This document shows positions 34,132-42,430 of a stretch of DNA of 56,003 bases, one piece after another. The DNA comes from Alphaproteobacteria bacterium (GTDB lineage Bacteria > Pseudomonadota > Alphaproteobacteria > JAEULC01). The translations under genes were made by a program, and so were the position numbers. The DNA lies in assembly GCA_023150455.1 (NCBI GenBank), contig JAKLKW010000007.1, forward strand, positions 1-56,003, given 5' to 3'. Position 1 is the stretch's first letter, and each line of letters starts with the position of its first letter. Under the pieces are notes generated by a model. It had not been told where the DNA came from. It did not search any database and saw only the letters and a list, made by a program, of their open reading frames with translations.

Positions 34132-36216
34132 TCACTTGCCCCTGCAGACATTCTGCTCGTTGCCGCCGGCATTCGGCTGGAACGGGCAGTTGACGTAGCG
34201 CAGGCGCGCGCCGCGCGGCGAGAGCTGGTCGTCGCGGATGGCGAAGGCGGCGTGACCGACGCCGGTGCCGAGCGCGACGCCGCCGTTGTGCAGGCCCAGG
34301 AAGCCGACCATGTCGTCCTGGTCGATGCCGTCGCCGGAGATGCCGATGCCGCCGATCAGCACGCCGTTGCGATAGATCGGGAAGCCGCCGGCAAAGGGCT
34401 GCATCCCGTTGGCCAGCTGGCTGATGCCGAGCGGGCCGATCAGGGGCAGGTAGGTGCAGTTCATCGGCGTCTCGACCGCGGCGCCGGTGCGCAGGAAGAT
34501 CAGGTGCTGCGCGATGTTGTCGAGCACGAGGTCGAGCTGCAGGCCGACGTTGAACGGGCTCCACAGCTGGAACGGCCGGCTGAACGGCCCGTGCGGCTCG
34601 CCGTCGACGCCGTCGGGAAAAAACGGGCGGTCGATCAGGCCGACGCCGCGGGTCGACCACGCCGTGCCGTCGGTGAAGACGCTCGGCTGGATGAAGGCCT
34701 GGGCGATGTTGGCATAGAAGCCGATCGGCACGCCGAGCGCGTTGTTGCCGACCGGCTGCGGCGGCACCAGCACGGTCGAGGCGACCGGCGAGTTGAACGC
34801 GGCGAGCTGCGCGGCCGCGTCGACGCGGCTGAAGAACAGCGCCGTGCGCGCCTTCTGCAGCGACACGTCGGTGCCGAAGATCGGCGCATCGGGCGTGCGC
34901 GCCATGGCCAGGATCACGCCGTTGACGTCGACCACCGACACCGTGACCTGGATGAAGCTGTTCTGCGGCCGGCGGATCTGCGCGCGCCCGCCGAAGGCGA
35001 CCTTGAGCGCGTTGACGAGGATGGTCGCCGACTCGTTGGCGGTCAGCGCCAAGCCGCCGGGCGGTCCGGTGCCGGCGCGCGGGGTGAAGGCGTTGTTGGC
35101 GAGGTTGGTCGGGTCGCGCAGGACGATCGCGGGCCCGAAGGTCGAGACCTCGCCGGTCGGGTCGGGCGCGTAGCCCGAGGTCGGGTCGCCGTAGGGCGTG
35201 CCGTCGCGCAGCGCCGGCGCCGGGACGATGACCGCGCCGGTCGAGAAATAGTCGCGCACGCCGACGCGGCCGCCGAGCACGCCGTCGATCGCGGCGAAGG
35301 CCGGCGCGGCGGCCGGGTTCGAGGCGAGCGGGTTGTTGCGGTCGGTGCGGTCGCGGTCGATGTAGCGCAGCGTCTTGCCGGCGACGGCGATGCGGTTGGC
35401 GCGGACGTCGACCGGCGCATCGAAGCCGGCGGCGCCGGCGACCGCGATCAGCTCGTCGTCCGAGGTGTCGATGTCGTTGATGATGCGGTCGATCGTGTAG
35501 ATGCCGTCCGACTCGACGCCGAGGCCGCCGACGACGAAGCCGCCCTTGTAGAGCGGGATGCCGCCCGGATCGGCCGACAGGCCGAGCGGCGAGCGCTTCG
35601 GCCCCGGACGGCCGAGCGGGTTGGCAGGATCGGCGCCGTCGAACGCCGCGGTGGCGCGGCGATTGAAATCCGAGCAGGGCAGCTGGCTGAACTGCACGCC
35701 GAACAGCGGCCCGCCGGGCGCGCGGAACTCGAGCGGGTTGAAGTTCTCCTGCACGATCTGGCTGGCCGTGCGGGTGGAGAAGGCGTTGCCGGAGGACGAG
35801 AGATAGGCGCCGGTGACGGCCTTGGCGATCGCCGACAGGTCCGTCGTCGGCGCGCCGTTGACGACGCCCAGCGTGGTCGACAGCGCCGCCAGCACGGTCT
35901 CGACCTGCTCGAGCCCGTTGCCGGCGGGGATGTTGCGGTTGGTCGTGATCCGGAGCTCGACCGGCGCGCCGTTCATGCGGAACACGCCGAGCACGTTGCC
36001 GACGCGGTCGACCACGGCGATCGTCGCCGGCCTGCCGCGCGCCTGCGCCTCCTGCACGGCCTGGCTGATGATCTGCCCGACCTCCGCCGCGCTGAGGAAC
36101 AGCGGCGGGACGGCGGTGACGTTGCCCTGGGCGCTTGCAGGCCGGGCAAACGACAGCACGGCGCAGAGCGCGATCAGCGCCGCCGCCCACGTCGTCCGTC
36201 CACCCCTCCTGCGCAT
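34132..36216 (-). CDS. Secreted protein with two GlcG/HbpS-type domains
   Basis: The 694-residue protein has a signal peptide (TTWAAALIALCAVLSFARPASA) and two copies of the GlcG/HbpS fold. The first covers about 38-260 (SAAEVGQIISQAVQEAQ, TIAVVDRVGNVLGVFRM, GGIPLYKGGFVVGGLGVESDG). The second covers about 400-650 (VTVSVVDVNGVILAMART, GGFPIYRNGVLIGGIGISG). HbpS members bind heme, others have unknown ligands. Long insertions separate the halves of each domain. Strong AGGGG and GAGGGG lie before the ATG. In this operon it may bind heme or sense redox state in the periplasm. That is inferred; no heme motif of the CXXCH type is present. Confidence 0.82.
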   Translation of the reverse strand: MRRRGGRTTWAAALIALCAVLSFARPASAQGNVTAVPPLFLSAAEVGQIISQAVQEAQARGRPATIAVVDRVGNVLGVFRMNGAPVELRITTNRNIPAGNGLEQVETVLAALSTTLGVVNGAPTTDLSAIAKAVTGAYLSSSGNAFSTRTASQIVQENFNPLEFRAPGGPLFGVQFSQLPCSDFNRRATAAFDGADPANPLGRPGPKRSPLGLSADPGGIPLYKGGFVVGGLGVESDGIYTIDRIINDIDTSDDELIAVAGAAGFDAPVDVRANRIAVAGKTLRYIDRDRTDRNNPLASNPAAAPAFAAIDGVLGGRVGVRDYFSTGAVIVPAPALRDGTPYGDPTSGYAPDPTGEVSTFGPAIVLRDPTNLANNAFTPRAGTGPPGGLALTANESATILVNALKVAFGGRAQIRRPQNSFIQVTVSVVDVNGVILAMARTPDAPIFGTDVSLQKARTALFFSRVDAAAQLAAFNSPVASTVLVPPQPVGNNALGVPIGFYANIAQAFIQPSVFTDGTAWSTRGVGLIDRPFFPDGVDGEPHGPFSRPFQLWSPFNVGLQLDLVLDNIAQHLIFLRTGAAVETPMNCTYLPLIGPLGISQLANGMQPFAGGFPIYRNGVLIGGIGISGDGIDQDDMVGFLGLHNGGVALGTGVGHAAFAIRDDQLSPRGARLRYVNCPFQPNAGGNEQNVCRGK

Positions 36217-36241
36217 GCCCCCTACCCCTCGGTAGTGCCGT

Positions 36242-36679
36242 CTACTTGGCGATGATCTCGAACGTGCCGAACTTGAGTCCTGCCGCGGTGCGATACCCGA
36301 CCGTCACGGTGACGGGCAGGCTGGCGGCGGTCAGCTCTTCCTTGAGGATCTTGAACTCGAGCGCACCGTTCTTGACGGCGGTGCCGGTGTCGCTGAGCTC
36401 TTCCGCGCGGCCGCTCCACGGCAGCCAGTAGCCCTGGCGCGTGCGCATCAGCATGGCGCCCGACGCCGTGCGTGCCGTCACGTAGGTCGCGAGCGGCTGG
36501 TCGCCGGCAAGATCGACGCTGCGGCGGATGTCCTGCGATCCGGCCCCGACGGCGACGGCCGCGAGCCGGACGCCCGCGCTCGACAGCGCGTCGCCGGCGG
36601 TGGCCGGAAGGGCAAATGCCGGCAGGCCCCCGAACGCCAACAGCGCCAAGCCCGCCGCGACGCGGCGTTTCCGCCGCAT
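36242..36679 (-). CDS. Small secreted protein of unknown function, first gene of the barrel/cytochrome operon
   Basis: I do not recognise the family. The 145-residue product has a signal peptide (basic MRRKRR, hydrophobic core, PATAG) and a beta-rich mature part with ARTASGAMLMRTRQGYWLPW, then AVKNGALEFKILKEEL, and a C-terminal FGTFEIIAK. There are no cysteines. The start at 36679 is preferred because it gives a normal signal peptide; an ATG at 36736 is also open. It lies 25 bases before the GlcG-like gene and probably heads the unit that runs to the ten-heme cytochrome. It may be a folding or assembly helper of the redox complex, but this is a guess. Confidence 0.65.
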   Translation of the reverse strand: MRRKRRVAAGLALLAFGGLPAFALPATAGDALSSAGVRLAAVAVGAGSQDIRRSVDLAGDQPLATYVTARTASGAMLMRTRQGYWLPWSGRAEELSDTGTAVKNGALEFKILKEELTAASLPVTVTVGYRTAAGLKFGTFEIIAK

Positions 36680-36870
36680 CGTGCCGACCGACGCTCCCGG
36701 CGCCGAGAAGACCTGCCGGTGTCTCACCCCTAACATCGTGCCCCATTTTGGCCGCTGAACGCGGCTCTAACATTTTGATTCTGCTCATTGAGCCTGGAAC
36801 CACCAACCCCCGGTCCAGGCGGCGCGAAGTATACTAGGAGGGCTTCCGGGGCGAAAAGCGATTCACGGGC

Positions 36871-36894
36871 AAACGCCGCATCCGCGCGGCGTTT
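36871..36894. terminator. Intrinsic terminator between the two redox transcription units
   Basis: AAACGCCGC (36871-36879), loop ATCCGC, and GCGGCGTTT (36886-36894) form a 9-bp stem about 80 bases after the stop of the FHA-cytochrome gene. It is followed by more T on the plus strand and by TTTG on the minus strand. The spacer 36680-36972 holds no gene; it also carries an AGTATACT palindrome (36829-36836) whose TATACT could be a -10 box for the downstream small secreted gene. Confidence 0.65.
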
Positions 36895-36972
36895 TTGCCA
36901 CCCTGTGGCATTTGGGAAACAAGAACCCCGTGCTGGTTGGCAGAGAAAAAAGCCCGCTGCCGTAAACAGTTA

Positions 36973-39039
36973 CTACTTCCGGCTCGAATTCCGGATCGAG
37001 GTCTGCAGCCCCTTCAGCGACTCGCCCGGCTCGGTGCCGCCGCTGCGGTATTGACCGGGGATCCTGTGCGGATCCGCGCTCTTGGCGGAGGGGTTCATGG
37101 GGCCTTGAGTCGGCGTGTGGTAATAGTGGCAGGTAACGCAGCTGCTGGGCATGCGGTTGTTCGGCTGCGCCATGGTCAACCCCGAATCGCCGACATGGCA
37201 TTCGCGGCAGACGGCGATGCCGGGCAGCAGGATGTCGGTCGCCTCGTCCGACCAGGCGGCGCCGACGACGTCCTCGGCCAGGCGGCGCACTTGGCGCAGG
37301 CCGTCCACCTCGGGCAGCTTGACCGTGGCGACGGTGGCCGCCGCCGCCGAGGCCTGCCGGGCGACGGCGGGCGACCAGCCCGCCTGCTGCATTGCCTTCA
37401 CCTGCGCCTTGACAGCGCCGAGCGCGCCGTCGTCGGACGGCAAGGCCAGCGTCGCGGCGAAGAAGGGCGGCGCGGCGTCCTTCACGCGCGCTTCCCACTT
37501 CGCCGGATCGGTCACGTCGAGGCCGTGGCAGCGCTGGCAGGTTTCGGTCGCGTGCGAGGAGTGCCGGAACAGCCCCTTGGGCAGCCAGCGCTCGGCGATG
37601 TTCGGCTTGACCACGCCGTACCTGCGGCTCGCCGCCTCGCCGCTTTGCGTCGTCATGTGGCAGGTGCCGCACACGGCCTTGGAACCGAAGACGAACTGCA
37701 GCGCCTGCTGCGTCTGCGTCTCGGCCCATTCCTGCGCTTCGCGCTTCTGCGACGGGGTCAGGACCACGCGCGACGGCAGGCGGCGCACGATCTCGGGCGC
37801 GGTCGGGTCGGCATAGCCGCCCGACAGCGCGGTCGAGCCGTAATAGTCGCGGATCACGTTGACGGCCGCCTCGACGCTGCCGTGCGGCACGCGCCGGCCG
37901 CGCGCGACGGGATCGAAGGCGAGCTCGTGGCAGCGCTGGCAATGCGGCTCCTGCGCCACCGGCACCATCAGGAACCCGCCCGGCGCCACCTGGTGGCACG
38001 AGCCGCAGTCGAGGGCCTCGAGCCCCTCCGGCCCGCGGATGCCGCCCGGGCGCAGGTGCTTGTCGTGCGGGAAGGTGAGCCCCGAGCGCTCCTTCGGGCG
38101 CGGGCTGGCGGCGAGGCTGATGCGCTCGACCTTGCCCGCGGCCGCGTCGACCGCGACGGTCGGGCGGAACTCGTGGTGGTCCTTGAGGAAATCGCCCACC
38201 GCGAGCAGCGTCGAGGCCGGCGCCTTGGCGACCAGGTTGCCGTGGCAGTCGGCGCAGAATTTCTGGTCCTTGCGGATGATCGAGGGCTCGCCGTTGTGCT
38301 CCTTGTGGCAGCTCTCGCACAGGACCTCGGTCAGCTCGGGCAGCTTGAACTTCTTCGGATCGGCATGATGCTGGATCGATTCGTGGCAGACGTAGCACGC
38401 CTCGTCGCGCACCATCTTGAACGGCATCTGGTGGCAGCGATTGCATTGCTGCGCGATCGGCTTGTGCGCGTCGGAGATCTCGCCCGAATTCCACATCATG
38501 TCGGGGCGGAAGGCGAAGTTCTTGTTGGCGTCCGTGTCCGGCACGCGCGACGGATTGAAGAACGCCGCCACCGGCCACACCAGGAAGACCGCCAGCACCA
38601 GCAGCGTCAGCATCCAGGCCCAGCGCCGGCGGCTCATGCCCGTCTGCTCGAGGCCGAGCTTGCTGCGCGCGACCAGCTTCTCGAGGTCGTCGCCCATCGG
38701 CCGCGCGAGCTCGACGCCCAGCGCCAGCGCCTCGCCGCCGGGCGGGTCGATCATCGTCACGTCGTAGGGGCCGATGCCGACGACGTCGCCCTTCTTCACC
38801 TGGGCGACCTGCACAGGCTGGCCGTTCACCGTCATGTCGGCGCCGCCCAGCGCCTCGGCGTAGACGCCGTTCGCGCGCTGCTCGATCACCGCCTGATAGA
38901 GCGACACGCGCGGATCGGGCAGATGCGCCTCGTTGTCGGTGCTGCGGCCGAAGCGGACCCGCGTGCCCTCGACCTGCTGGTCGCGGTGGGCGACGCCGCC
39001 GCTGCGCTTACGCGTGATGAAACGGACGAGGATCGCCAC
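36973..39039 (-). CDS. FHA-domain / membrane-anchored ten-heme cytochrome c fusion
   Basis: The 688-residue protein joins two worlds. Residues about 25-98 form an FHA-type phosphopeptide-binding domain (VRFGRSTDNEAHLPD, then VNGQPVQVAQVKKGD), with the conserved Gly-Arg (G31-R32) but SLYQ where SxxH is usual. Residues 138-161 are a single membrane helix (RRWAWMLTLLVLAVFLVWPV). The rest has ten CXXCH motifs, at C199, C215, C241, C262, C345, C367, C457, C501, C611 and C634. With no signal peptide, the FHA part should stay in the cytosol and the hemes in the periplasm. The GTG start at 39039 follows an AGGT that overlaps the stop of the b-type cytochrome gene. It probably takes electrons from that cytochrome. 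Confidence 0.9.
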   Translation of the reverse strand: MAILVRFITRKRSGGVAHRDQQVEGTRVRFGRSTDNEAHLPDPRVSLYQAVIEQRANGVYAEALGGADMTVNGQPVQVAQVKKGDVVGIGPYDVTMIDPPGGEALALGVELARPMGDDLEKLVARSKLGLEQTGMSRRRWAWMLTLLVLAVFLVWPVAAFFNPSRVPDTDANKNFAFRPDMMWNSGEISDAHKPIAQQCNRCHQMPFKMVRDEACYVCHESIQHHADPKKFKLPELTEVLCESCHKEHNGEPSIIRKDQKFCADCHGNLVAKAPASTLLAVGDFLKDHHEFRPTVAVDAAAGKVERISLAASPRPKERSGLTFPHDKHLRPGGIRGPEGLEALDCGSCHQVAPGGFLMVPVAQEPHCQRCHELAFDPVARGRRVPHGSVEAAVNVIRDYYGSTALSGGYADPTAPEIVRRLPSRVVLTPSQKREAQEWAETQTQQALQFVFGSKAVCGTCHMTTQSGEAASRRYGVVKPNIAERWLPKGLFRHSSHATETCQRCHGLDVTDPAKWEARVKDAAPPFFAATLALPSDDGALGAVKAQVKAMQQAGWSPAVARQASAAAATVATVKLPEVDGLRQVRRLAEDVVGAAWSDEATDILLPGIAVCRECHVGDSGLTMAQPNNRMPSSCVTCHYYHTPTQGPMNPSAKSADPHRIPGQYRSGGTEPGESLKGLQTSIRNSSRK

Positions 39040-39045
39040 GTCGAC

Positions 39046-39879
39046 CTACCAGTAAAAGAATACCGAGACGATGTGCGCCGCCAGCGAGGCCAGCAGCGCG
39101 AAGGTGACCGGCACATGGACGTATAGCCAGATGTCCATGAGCGCCTTGTAGCGCAGGTCGCGGCGCACCCGCTCGACCAGCTCGAGCTTGCGCGCGAGCA
39201 GCGACAGCACGGTGCGGCCCTTTTCCGCGTCGCTCTTGGGCAGGCCCAGCACCAGCTCGCCCACGCGCTTGACCGCATGCTGCACCGGGCAGTTGCGGTC
39301 GCGGCCCGACAGCTGCTTGAGCGCGCCGCCGCCGAGCGCCAGCTTGTCGGCGGACGCCATGACCTCGTTGTGGATGTCGTCGCCCAGCGTCACGCTGATC
39401 TCGCGCGCCTTGGCGTTGAGCTCGGCGATCTGCGCCAAGAGGTCGCGCTGCGTGGAGCCGCGGCGGTTTTCCGTCATCAGGCGCGGAAAGCGCACGTAGA
39501 CGATGATGCCGAAGATGCCGCTGACGATGACGAAGATCATCAGCGAATAGGCCAGCGTGTGCACGTTCCAGCCGAACTGGAAGCCCGTGTGCAGCGTCGC
39601 GACGACGATGAGCCCGAGGCCCAGGTAGACATGGGCCGACAGCCAGTCCTCGAGCTTGACCTTGCCGAGGCCGTAGCGCCGCTTGCGCACGCCGAACCAG
39701 GCCAGCCAGACGATGAGGAGCACGCCGATCGTGCCGAGCGTGTAGCCGAGCGCCGTGCCGCCGTTGGGCGGGCCGACCGTCGGCTGGTGCACGATGTAGG
39801 CGACCACGGCGATCGCCACCATCCACAGGCTCAGCTTCAGGTAGCGGAAGCCGCGATAGACCAGGATCGATTCATGCAT
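39046..39879 (-). CDS. Membrane b-type cytochrome (cytochrome b561-like)
   Basis: The 277-residue protein has about five membrane helices, at 15-31, 44-62, 82-99, 108-129 and 250-275, with a helical cytosolic or periplasmic region at 140-245. Histidines H83 and H97 in the third helix region, and H255 and H269 in the last, are placed as ligands for b hemes. This fits a cytochrome b561 or ferric-reductase-like membrane subunit. It lies between the FAD/Fe-S fusion and the FHA-multiheme fusion, the right place to carry electrons through the inner membrane. The ATG at 39879 follows a GGGGGGGG stretch that may serve as ribosome-binding site. Quinone reactivity cannot be judged. Confidence 0.85.
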   Translation of the reverse strand: MHESILVYRGFRYLKLSLWMVAIAVVAYIVHQPTVGPPNGGTALGYTLGTIGVLLIVWLAWFGVRKRRYGLGKVKLEDWLSAHVYLGLGLIVVATLHTGFQFGWNVHTLAYSLMIFVIVSGIFGIIVYVRFPRLMTENRRGSTQRDLLAQIAELNAKAREISVTLGDDIHNEVMASADKLALGGGALKQLSGRDRNCPVQHAVKRVGELVLGLPKSDAEKGRTVLSLLARKLELVERVRRDLRYKALMDIWLYVHVPVTFALLASLAAHIVSVFFYW

Positions 39880-39911
39880 GGCGTGCCCCCCCCAAAAGGC
39901 ACTGCCTTGCC

Positions 39912-42320
39912 CTATTGGGGCGAGTGCGTCGTCAACGCGAAGAACTGCTCGGGATGAACGCGGATGGCGGCGCCGGTCGGGCACGAGCGCACGCAGGCGG
40001 CGCCGCCCTCGATGTCCTTGCACATGTCGCACTTGACCGCGCGTTTCTTCCCCTCGTGCGAGGCATGCGAGGCGATCTTGTCCTCGCCCGGTCCGTGGCC
40101 GAAGCCGAACAGCAGCCACGACAGCAGGCCCGGCTTCTTCGGCGGGTCGTAGGCCATGTGGATCACGCCGTACGGGCAGTTGCGCTCGCAGTTGCCGCAG
40201 CCGATGCAGGTCTGCTCGTCGATGAACACCTCGCCGTCCTTGGTCTTGTGCAGGGCGTCGGGCGGGCAGTCGGCCATGCAGTGCGGATGCTCGCAGTGCC
40301 GGCACGAGGTCGGCACGTGGATCGTGGCATAGGTCGGCCCGGCCTCGCGGTCCAGCCGCGAGATGCCGCCGTGCGTCTCGGCGCAGGCCTTCTCGCAGTT
40401 GTCGCAGCGCACGCACAGCGCCTCGTCGATCAGCAGCATGTCGGCGGCTTCCTTGCCGCCTTCCTGCACCAGGAACTGGATCAGGTTGCCGGCCTCGGGC
40501 CGCTGCGAGATGTCCTCGGTCTGCGTGATGATCGCGCCGATGCGCCGCTCGATCTGGCTGCGCAGCTGCGGCAGGTGGTCCATCAGCATGCGGAAGCCGG
40601 CGCCGTCCAGCCACACCGCCTCGGTCTCGATCGCCGCCTTGACCGTGGCGGCGCGCGGCATGTCGCGCACCAGCGCCATCTCGCCGACATAGTGGCCGGC
40701 GGGCACGTAGTTCATGACGATCTCGCGCCCGCCGATGCGGCGCGACACGGTGCAGCTGCCGGTGCGGATCAGGAACACGCCGTCGCCGGGATCGCCCTCG
40801 TTGAAGATGACCTCGTTGGCCTTGAAGCTCCTGAGCTTGGCGCTCTCGAGCACCGCGGCCATGTCGTCCTTCGACAGGTTCGGCGCGATGTAGCTGCGGA
40901 TCTGGCGCTCGATCGCGGCGGCGTCGACGACGTCGCGCACCTTCGGCACCGACTTGATCAGCTTGATCATCTCGCGGCGCGACGTCTCGATCAGCACGCA
41001 ATCCTGGGTCGCCCGGACGGTCGCCGAGCGGCGCCTTCCGGCCAGAAGCCCCATCTCGCCGAAGAACTCGCCCGGCCCCAGCCGGACCATCTCGTCCGGA
41101 TGGTCCGGGTCGATCTCGATGCCGACCTCGCCCGCGAAGATCGTGTAGAAGGTGTTCGAGTAGTCGTTGCGGTGGAATATCTCGCCGCCGCCCTTCGGCG
41201 TGTGCACGTTGCTCTCGAGCAGCACTTCGCGCAGCTGCAGCGTGGTGAGGCCGGAGAACACGGGGACGGTCTTCTGCATCTCGGCCAGCAGGCCCGGGAT
41301 GCTGCCGTAGCGGTCGAGCAGCGCGCCCTTGAACTTCTCCTTCAACAGCGGCTCGTCGGCCGGCTCGCATTCGTTGCCCTGGATGAACTCGACGACCTCG
41401 TAGCCCTGGTTCATCGCCTGCTTGATCAGCGGGTAGCCGGCCAGCGCGCCGATGACGTAGAGCCCGGGCACGTTCGATTCGTAGTGCGCGCTCAGCTCCG
41501 GCAGCGCCGTCGGGTCCTTGCTGGGAAACTGGATGCCGCAGGATTCGACGAAGGCGCGCGGCGCCAGCGCGCCCAGGCGCGCGATGACGCGGTCGCACTC
41601 GACCACCGCCTCGCCGTCGGCGGTCTTCAAGGTGAACTTCAGCCGCGGGCCGGCCTCGACCTTGGTCGGCGAGGACTTGTACATGCACTCGAGCACGCCC
41701 TTCTCGAGCGACTTCGTGATCAGGTCCAGGTTGCCCTGCTTGCAGCGCGCGAACTCGGCGCTGCGGTTGATCATGATCACCTTGTTCTGCTTGGCCAGCG
41801 CCACCGCGTTCTCGATCGCCGCGTCGCCGGCACCGACCACGACGATGGTCTCCTCGGCATACTCGTCCGGGTCGTCGAGCTGGTACTGGATGCGCGGATC
41901 GTTCTCGCCGGGGACGCCGAGCTTGCGCAGGTTGCCCTGCAGGCCGATCGCCAGGACCACGTATTCGGCGGTGACCTTGTCCTTGCCGTTGACCGTCAGC
42001 TCGAAAGCGCCCTTCCGCCCCGTGATCTTGGTGACCTCGGCGTTGTAGCGGAGGTTGACGCCCAGCTCCTTGGTCTGCTTGTCCCAGGTGCCGAGGATGT
42101 CCTCGCGGATGCCCAGCTTGAAGTCCATCGGGCTGCGCAAGGGCAGGATGTCGGGCGTCGCCATCACCAGCTTGCCCTTCTGGTACTTGTAGATCGTATC
42201 CGACAGGTGGTCGGTCTTTTCCAGAAGGACGTGCGACAGCTTGCTCTGGGCGGCCCGACCGGCAGCACTCATCCCGCCAGGGCCGGAGCCCACGATGGCT
42301 ACCCTGAAATGCTCGGTCAT
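39912..42320 (-). CDS. Fusion of FAD oxidoreductase, two cyclic-nucleotide-binding domains and four [4Fe-4S] clusters
   Basis: The 802-residue cytosolic protein has four parts. Residues 1-315 are a thioredoxin-reductase-like FAD/NAD(P) domain (GSGPGGMSAAG at 11, VVGAGDAAIE at 161) without the CXXC disulfide. Residues about 350-455 and 475-590 are cyclic-nucleotide-binding domains, each with the phosphate-binding signature: FFGEMGLLAGRRRSAT and YVGEMALVRDMPRAAT. Residues 636-780 carry four cysteine sets in the DmsB/NrfC pattern (C636-C646, C673-C685, C705-C715, C764-C780). The ATG at 42320 has GGGGTGAG eight bases upstream. It would pass electrons between NAD(P)H or ferredoxin and the b-type cytochrome, under control by cAMP or a similar ligand. 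Direction and partner are inferred. Confidence 0.93.
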   Translation of the reverse strand: MTEHFRVAIVGSGPGGMSAAGRAAQSKLSHVLLEKTDHLSDTIYKYQKGKLVMATPDILPLRSPMDFKLGIREDILGTWDKQTKELGVNLRYNAEVTKITGRKGAFELTVNGKDKVTAEYVVLAIGLQGNLRKLGVPGENDPRIQYQLDDPDEYAEETIVVVGAGDAAIENAVALAKQNKVIMINRSAEFARCKQGNLDLITKSLEKGVLECMYKSSPTKVEAGPRLKFTLKTADGEAVVECDRVIARLGALAPRAFVESCGIQFPSKDPTALPELSAHYESNVPGLYVIGALAGYPLIKQAMNQGYEVVEFIQGNECEPADEPLLKEKFKGALLDRYGSIPGLLAEMQKTVPVFSGLTTLQLREVLLESNVHTPKGGGEIFHRNDYSNTFYTIFAGEVGIEIDPDHPDEMVRLGPGEFFGEMGLLAGRRRSATVRATQDCVLIETSRREMIKLIKSVPKVRDVVDAAAIERQIRSYIAPNLSKDDMAAVLESAKLRSFKANEVIFNEGDPGDGVFLIRTGSCTVSRRIGGREIVMNYVPAGHYVGEMALVRDMPRAATVKAAIETEAVWLDGAGFRMLMDHLPQLRSQIERRIGAIITQTEDISQRPEAGNLIQFLVQEGGKEAADMLLIDEALCVRCDNCEKACAETHGGISRLDREAGPTYATIHVPTSCRHCEHPHCMADCPPDALHKTKDGEVFIDEQTCIGCGNCERNCPYGVIHMAYDPPKKPGLLSWLLFGFGHGPGEDKIASHASHEGKKRAVKCDMCKDIEGGAACVRSCPTGAAIRVHPEQFFALTTHSPQ

Positions 42321-42343
42321 CGGAAGTCTCACCCCTTTTGTTC

Positions 42344-42372
42344 AGGCTATGTCGCGGTGCGGAATCAGTCAA
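42344..42372 (-). promoter_or_regulatory. Candidate promoter for the FAD/Fe-S fusion gene
   Basis: On the minus strand TTGACT (42372-42367), a 17-base spacer and TAGCCT (42349-42344) precede the gene. The -35 is strong, the -10 weak, and the implied leader is very short, so this is only a candidate. The gene could also be read from the upstream MBL-hydrolase transcript. Confidence 0.3.
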
Positions 42373-42430
42373 CGAAGCAGCGCGGCTTCTAGGCCGGCGC
42401 TTCCTTTCCGCACCGTTACCACCGGGGGGA

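Noticed and set aside
39915..42392. Long plus-strand open frame opposite the FAD/Fe-S fusion
   Set aside because: Antisense shadow; the minus strand has clear cofactor motifs throughout.
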